Positions 59,207 to 64,000 of a stretch of DNA of 64,000 nucleotides are shown piece after piece. The notes under the pieces are model-generated. The model did not search any database, was not told where the DNA came from, and saw nothing but the letters and a program-made list of their open reading frames with translations. This stretch comes from Himantopus leucocephalus (lineage: Eukaryota > Chordata > Aves > Charadriiformes > Recurvirostridae), in the NCBI GenBank assembly GCA_003993805.1, contig RSEF01000001.1:212357696-212421695 (forward strand), read 5' to 3'. Within the stretch, counting starts at the first letter, position 1. Each line of letters starts with the position of its first letter. The position numbers and the translations under genes are program-made.

Positions 59207-61376
59207 AAAAACCCCAAAAAGGCCTTACCTCTGGTTCACAAACGAAAAAACATGCTTAGAAAGTTTAAGGGTAACTTGCTTGAAAGCATCCGAGTTAGGG
59301 ATTCCCAAAGTGCAGTTCATGAGTCAGCTGCCATCCCTGAAGAGACCTGCTCTGCCTGCATCCCTTGAGCATAATGCCATTTGCCTGCCATAGAGCACTT
59401 TTGTGAGACCTCAGTCTGATGTTCCTCTGCTAAATGACCTTCACAAATAAAACCCTAGCGATTCCTGATCTTTTAAGAAATGCCATTTCTTCAAAATGCA
59501 TACCAAATGTAATGCTTTACTTTTCTTTAAACCCTATGCTTACAGAAGCCAAGGGCCAGACCTGGGAAAAGGACGTACCCATTGCAATAGCAAATCCTGC
59601 CCTACCTAAAAGCCAAGCATGAGGCTCTGGGAAGGGAATTCCCTGTGTCACTCCCTGCTCAATGCATGGGAGAAAGTGGAGTCCTTGCATCCACACATGA
59701 CCCTGGACCTCTCTCACAGGACATGTGAGGTGGAAGCTCTATCTGAAGCTCTCTACTAAGTGCCACATCAGATGGCACATCATAGCTGGCAATCCTTTCT
59801 TAGAGCTAGGAAACAAAAAAGAGCATGACCTGGAGGATGGTCTCTGAGAATGGAGCAGAGTAGCCCCAGGTCTTGTTGCTGCTCCTTCAAGTATTCTTTT
59901 TTCCTTCCAGTATTTTTCAAAGCAAAATGGTTCGGTGATTGTGTGAAGTGGTGATTGAAAACACGTAATTCCTACTCCACAACTAAAATCCCAACCCAGG
60001 CGACCACAATGAGGGGCTGTCTTACTCATTTTTTGTAATCACATGATTTTTTCTCTTTCGGTGGCAAAATCTCCCAGCTTCAACTGGAGAATATCCACTC
60101 AGTTGTCTACAACATGACCCGCTGGACTCCTTAATCATGATATTTTTATACACCAAACTCTAACAATTCTCCTATAATCATTCTAACTCCATTTCAGTCT
60201 GCCTCTGTATCATCTCCTATTGATTTCAAGTGGCACCTTTCACCAGGGCCATTTTTTTTTTCCAAGCATTTTTCAAAACTACAAAATTGCAGACATTCCC
60301 TACTGATATATGCTAAGAGCAACCACCATAAAGACTTCAAATAAGGTCTTCAAGCCTGCAGTTCTGTTTTGGATTTTTTGAACACAAAGTGTACGGAAAA
60401 ATCCAAACTGTGCATTTCTACGTGTCTCAAAGCAGAGCTTAATTGTCTTGTACAAATCCGAACAACGCTGAGAGTCCCCAGTGAATGACAGACAGTACTC
60501 CTGCTCATGAAATATTTCAGTCTAACAGCTATAAAATTATTTGTTGCCCATTAATAACTCATCTAGCCATTTTAACATTACCTAAGCATTCTGCCAAAAG
60601 AACTCTACAGATTGCAAACACAGACACAAAAGGCTCTGTGCCATTTTTCCCACTGCTGAATTATAGGACATGGCCGAGTTACAAAAGTCAATGTCTTCAT
60701 TCTGTACCTTAGAGGCTCTAGCAGAAATACTACACATGCAGGCTCTTGGATGAGCCTAGCATTCCCTTTCCATCCAGCAGGTATTTGCTGTTTCACGGAA
60801 ACCCAACAAAGGCCAACAGCAACAAAACGCATGGAGAGCTTATCAATTAAATATTGATTGGATATCAATCTCCAGCTACCCCATGCCTCCCTCAACAAAT
60901 AATCTTAATTCACAGACTGAAGAAATCTTCACATTCAGTAGGAGACAGGTTCTAAGCAGTTGGTTTCTGGAACTAACTCGACAGCAGTGAGGGCATATCC
61001 TCTCACCACAGGCACAGACACAGGGGAAGAACAGCTATTTCAGCATGTATCGTTTTCACTATATGGTCATATAAATGGCCAAATCTTACATCTCGTGCAG
61101 ATTGGCTCCTGCATGCAGATACACATAATGTTCTTATAATGAACAGCACCCAATGGAGCATTTTCCAAGTAAAGTACCACCAACAAGCTGCTTTTTACAT
61201 TGTTGTTGTTGCTGCCATTGTAGAAATTGTTGATTTTCCCTGTTAGCATGAAAGAGATCAGACTTCATCTTCTCAATCTACAGCTGAAATGAGAACAGCA
61301 TTCCCCAAACCAAGAGCCAACAGAAAACATATAATCAAGAAAAACAACTGCGGAAAAGATAAGTTATTTTAATTAC

Positions 61377-61534
61377 CTTCAGAATTATACAGGGATTCGC
61401 TCTGGTGTACATTATAATCCCATTGCTTTGCAGGGTTCGCAGACGGAGAGCCAACTTGAATTCCTCTTTCTTGCTATTTTCAGAAACGCGGTATTTAATG
61501 TAGCTATTCCCAGCAAAGCTAAGGGAAGTGTGGC
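61377..61534 (-). CDS. FAT3: FAT3 exon: first part of the laminin G domain
   Basis: This 158-base exon opens after the acceptor GGTTATTTCAG (61534) and closes at the donor CTGAAG|GTAATT (61377). It completes a Gly codon from the previous exon and encodes [20 protein letters not shown], then [20 protein letters not shown] and NPCIILK, ending in phase 0. This is the N-terminal half of the laminin G sandwich and joins directly to [12 protein letters not shown] of the next exon. The reading frame extends into both introns by chance. Confidence 0.95.
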
Positions 61535-62527
61535 CTGAAATAACCATTTTGAAAAGACACATGTTCTTTTAGTGACACATGAAATAATTCCTCAACTATC
61601 AAGTTAATTAAAGAATTTATAGAGCTAATGAGAATGTCTAGGAAGAAATAAATAGAACACAGCTTTGATGGGGAAAAAAGCTGGCACCCACTACAAAAAC
61701 ATATTGTATTTTGGAGGGAAATTATTTTTTTGGTGGTGGAGGAAAGCTCTTTTTCTCCGTACTTATAAAAAAGAGAGGTTTCTCCAAGTATTCAGTACTT
61801 TTAAGGTGATACACCCCTGGAGGCATCTATGTTGCCTCACTGACAACAGAGGGTGTCAAAGATGACCATGCCTGTACATCAGGCAGTTGAGTTATGGGTG
61901 TAAAGTTAATTGTGGGCAGATGTCAGCCAAACCCTTGAAATGAGTTCACTGCAACCACTGCCCAGGACCACAGTGACAGAGCTCAGTATCTGCTGTGTTT
62001 TCACCGGGGCCATGCAGCCCTGGATTCACTGAAGGCTACAGAAAGCTCCACCTCCCCAGCCTTCCACCAGGCTCTTTGTATCCCAGGGAACAACACAGCT
62101 GCAGAGAACTAACAAATGTCCTCTAACTTTCTTCTTGGGATGGTGTAGTGTTTTCATTAATAAAGACTGGAATTCTGGTAATCTAAATCGTAAGCAGAAG
62201 AGTTAATTATAGAGCTTTGCCTGTGGCAGGAAAACATCTGGCATAACAGTCTCTAGGAAAAGTCCTGTTTTCTCAGCAGCCTGTTTTACTGATCTGGGAT
62301 TCAACCAAGTCAGTGGGAATTTTCCAGTGGAAACTGGATTCATGGTCTTCATGCAGCCCCACAGCCAAGTATTTTACAGGGCTTATAAACAGATGTGCCA
62401 ACTGCCGGTGCTGAGAAGGGTTAAGCAGTACGTCTTCTGATGACTTCAGTGGCACCTCTACCCACAAACTGAGAATGAAAGCACTTTGTTGTTCAAGTAT
62501 ATCCCCCTTTACCGCTGTGACATGCAC
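61535..62527 (-). other. FAT3: FAT3 intron, about 1 kb
   Basis: It lies between the donor GTGCAT (62527-62522) and the acceptor at 61535. No repeat or gene is recognised. Confidence 0.85.
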
Positions 62528-62662
62528 CTGAGCATTCGCCAAGCTTTCCCGGTGGGCACTGGCAGATGAATGGTCTCCGGTTAGCTTCATAGCCCACACA
62601 CTGCATGTCTCCTGGACACGGCTTCTCCAGACAGGGATCGTTAGACCCAGGGCAGCGTTCTC
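62528..62662 (-). CDS. FAT3: FAT3 exon: EGF-like domain before laminin G
   Basis: This 135-base exon follows the acceptor TAACGTATTGCAG (62662). It encodes [18 protein letters not shown], then [17 protein letters not shown] and PPGKLGECS. The last base of the exon starts the Gly codon completed by the next exon. Six cysteines have EGF spacing. The donor is GCTCAG|GTGCAT, with a weaker +3 to +6 than the other donors. A GTAAAG a little downstream (near 62513) could compete, but the resulting frame would not give the FAT3 sequence. It is the most upstream FAT3 exon in the window. The 34 cadherin repeats lie beyond 64000. Confidence 0.93.
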
Positions 62663-64000
62663 CTGCAATACGTTAAAATACTGTCAGGGATGCAGTGTAA
62701 AGCATGATCTTCGACAATATGAGAGTAATGAAAGGCAATTATTGATCTCACACTTCAGCACAAGCAAAGAATAGCTTAATAATGATAACAAAAAAAAAAT
62801 CCCACACTCTTCACAGAAAAGACATCCTTTGGACAATTATGTAGCAAAACTGTTATGGTTCTTCAAAGGCTGTCCTAAAACCCAGGGCAATGAATTATAA
62901 AAAACAACCACTATGAGCAGTAACTGGTTTATAAGTGGTGTTGTGACTCTCAGGCCAGTCACCTTCCCACAAAGCCTCCTGCGCAGGGGATTTAGAGACA
63001 GGAGAAAAATGATTTGAAGCTACGCACTCCTTTTGCCCCAGTGCACCCATGAGAAGCAAATTTAAGGAGGTTGAGTTCCTAGGAGACAAAATAAGAAAAA
63101 GCCATTCCTGCGCTACGGGATGACAGCTGGACTTTTCTTCTTCCTACTGCACAGGACAGGCTGCCAGCCTGATCGTACGGCATAGGCAGACTTTCCCTGT
63201 CCCCATGTTCCTGCTGACATTTCTGAGATCTCACATCCTATCGTGCACCTGGCCCAGGCTGCCAAAACCTATCCTCCTTTCTTCTGGTTGCGACTACGCA
63301 AGTCCTGTTGCCTCTGGAACTGCAGATGTCCAGGAAAAAAAAAGAAAAAAAAAGTGGTTTACTTGGTCTGGACAGTAGGAACTCAAAGTGAAGAGATTTT
63401 GAAAATCAAAAATAAGTCGACTGTATTTCTTGACATTGCCAAATTGAAGAGAGAAGCAGCTTAATATTCTAAATAGCCAGTTGCAATTTATAATTATAAA
63501 TAGGGCCAAAAAAGATCATGTCCTTTTGTATTTGAGGAAGAGCATAATTTGGATAAAATTCTTTTGAATGCTAGTGGCAACTCTTTCCTAAAAATCTTAG
63601 ATTCGTACGGAATCTAATCTTGCCCACAAATAGGTGAATTCAGAACTACTACTAACTTCATAAGGGAAGTAATCTGAAGGAACAGGTGAATACTGAGTTT
63701 TAAATTTGCTTAAAATAATTGTGTGACGCAATTACATTAAGGTTCTTCAAAAGCTCTTAAATTCTTAACATCTAGCAGGTTGAGCTTTAAAGTAAGGCAG
63801 CTTACTTTAAAGCCGGTCAGTGTCAAAGGAACTTCTTGCATTCCATGGGGTTTGACTAAAACTCCTATATAACTTCTACAAGTATCTAATAAATCTGGTT
63901 TGATTGCCCCAACCTTAAAAGATTTGCAAACACTGCCTACAATAATGCAAACCATGATACAACTATTGCTGCTTGACGTATGAATTCTCAGGAATACACG
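62663..64000 (-). other. FAT3: FAT3 upstream intron, incomplete at window edge
   Basis: No further FAT3 exon can be recognised between 62663 and the window end. Nothing here resembles the cadherin repeats or the region that precedes the EGF modules. Short A-runs are present near 62790 and 63335-63355. Confidence 0.7.

Larger units (their letters stand above)
53810..61376 (-). other. FAT3: FAT3 intron inside the laminin G coding region
   Basis: This intron of about 7.6 kb runs between the donor GTAATT (61376-61371) and the acceptor at 53810. It contains a CORE-SINE-like relic, an old palindromic repeat at about 58888 and a (CA)n run at about 59193-59206. The remaining sequence shows no gene. 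Confidence 0.8.

Noticed and set aside
62500..62527. Alternative donor GTAAAG downstream of the EGF exon
   Set aside because: It is closer to consensus in its +3 to +5 bases, but using it would disrupt the EGF-to-laminin-G junction ([10 protein letters not shown]) known from FAT3.
1..64000. CRISPR arrays, bacterial operons, tRNA or rRNA genes
   Set aside because: The sequence is vertebrate nuclear DNA. I saw no regularly spaced repeats and no tRNA or rRNA signature on either strand.

Overview
The window looks like bird nuclear DNA. It contains several CR1-type LINE fragments (three with a readable 3' terminus carrying the octamer related to ATTCTGTG or its degenerate form), an avian-style LTR relic and a few very old amniote repeats. 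It has no sign of L1 or Alu. The coding content is split into small exons with GT-AG splice sites on the minus strand.

Only one protein-coding gene is supported: the 3' end of the giant atypical cadherin FAT3, on the minus strand. Seven coding exons were found, and their phases join without a break. In transcription order they are 62662-62528 (EGF), 61534-61377 (laminin G, first part), 53809-53341 (laminin G, rest, plus start of an EGF), 43890-43737 (EGFs), 42443-41788 (calcium-binding EGF, transmembrane helix, first half of cytoplasmic tail), 39643-39530 (tail, with two possible acceptors) and 32515-31896 (tail, stop, PDZ-binding C-terminus). Together they encode about 767 residues. The cadherin repeats and the start codon lie beyond position 64000. 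The 3' UTR should run leftward from 31895, perhaps to about 26 kb, but its end cannot be fixed from sequence alone.

Positions 1 to about 25950 hold no gene I can recognise. This stretch is downstream intergenic DNA with a divergent CR1 pair (2.7-4.6 kb), two copies of an unidentified 299-bp repeat (7.5 and 10.8 kb), an old LINE reverse-transcriptase relic (11.2-12.1 kb), an LTR relic (19.8-20.2 kb), more CR1 fragments, and four assembly gaps. Two of those gaps have duplicated flanks, which points to unmerged contig ends.

The FAT3 introns carry a 626-bp non-autonomous hAT-like transposon with matching terminal inverted repeats and an 8-bp target duplication (33566-34191), two CORE-SINE/MIR-like relics, a CR1 fragment and other old repeats.

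I found no undescribed multi-gene system. The most useful biological observations are the tandem splice acceptors in the FAT3 tail exon, the WIRS-like motifs in that tail, the hAT-like element and the unidentified 299-bp repeat family.
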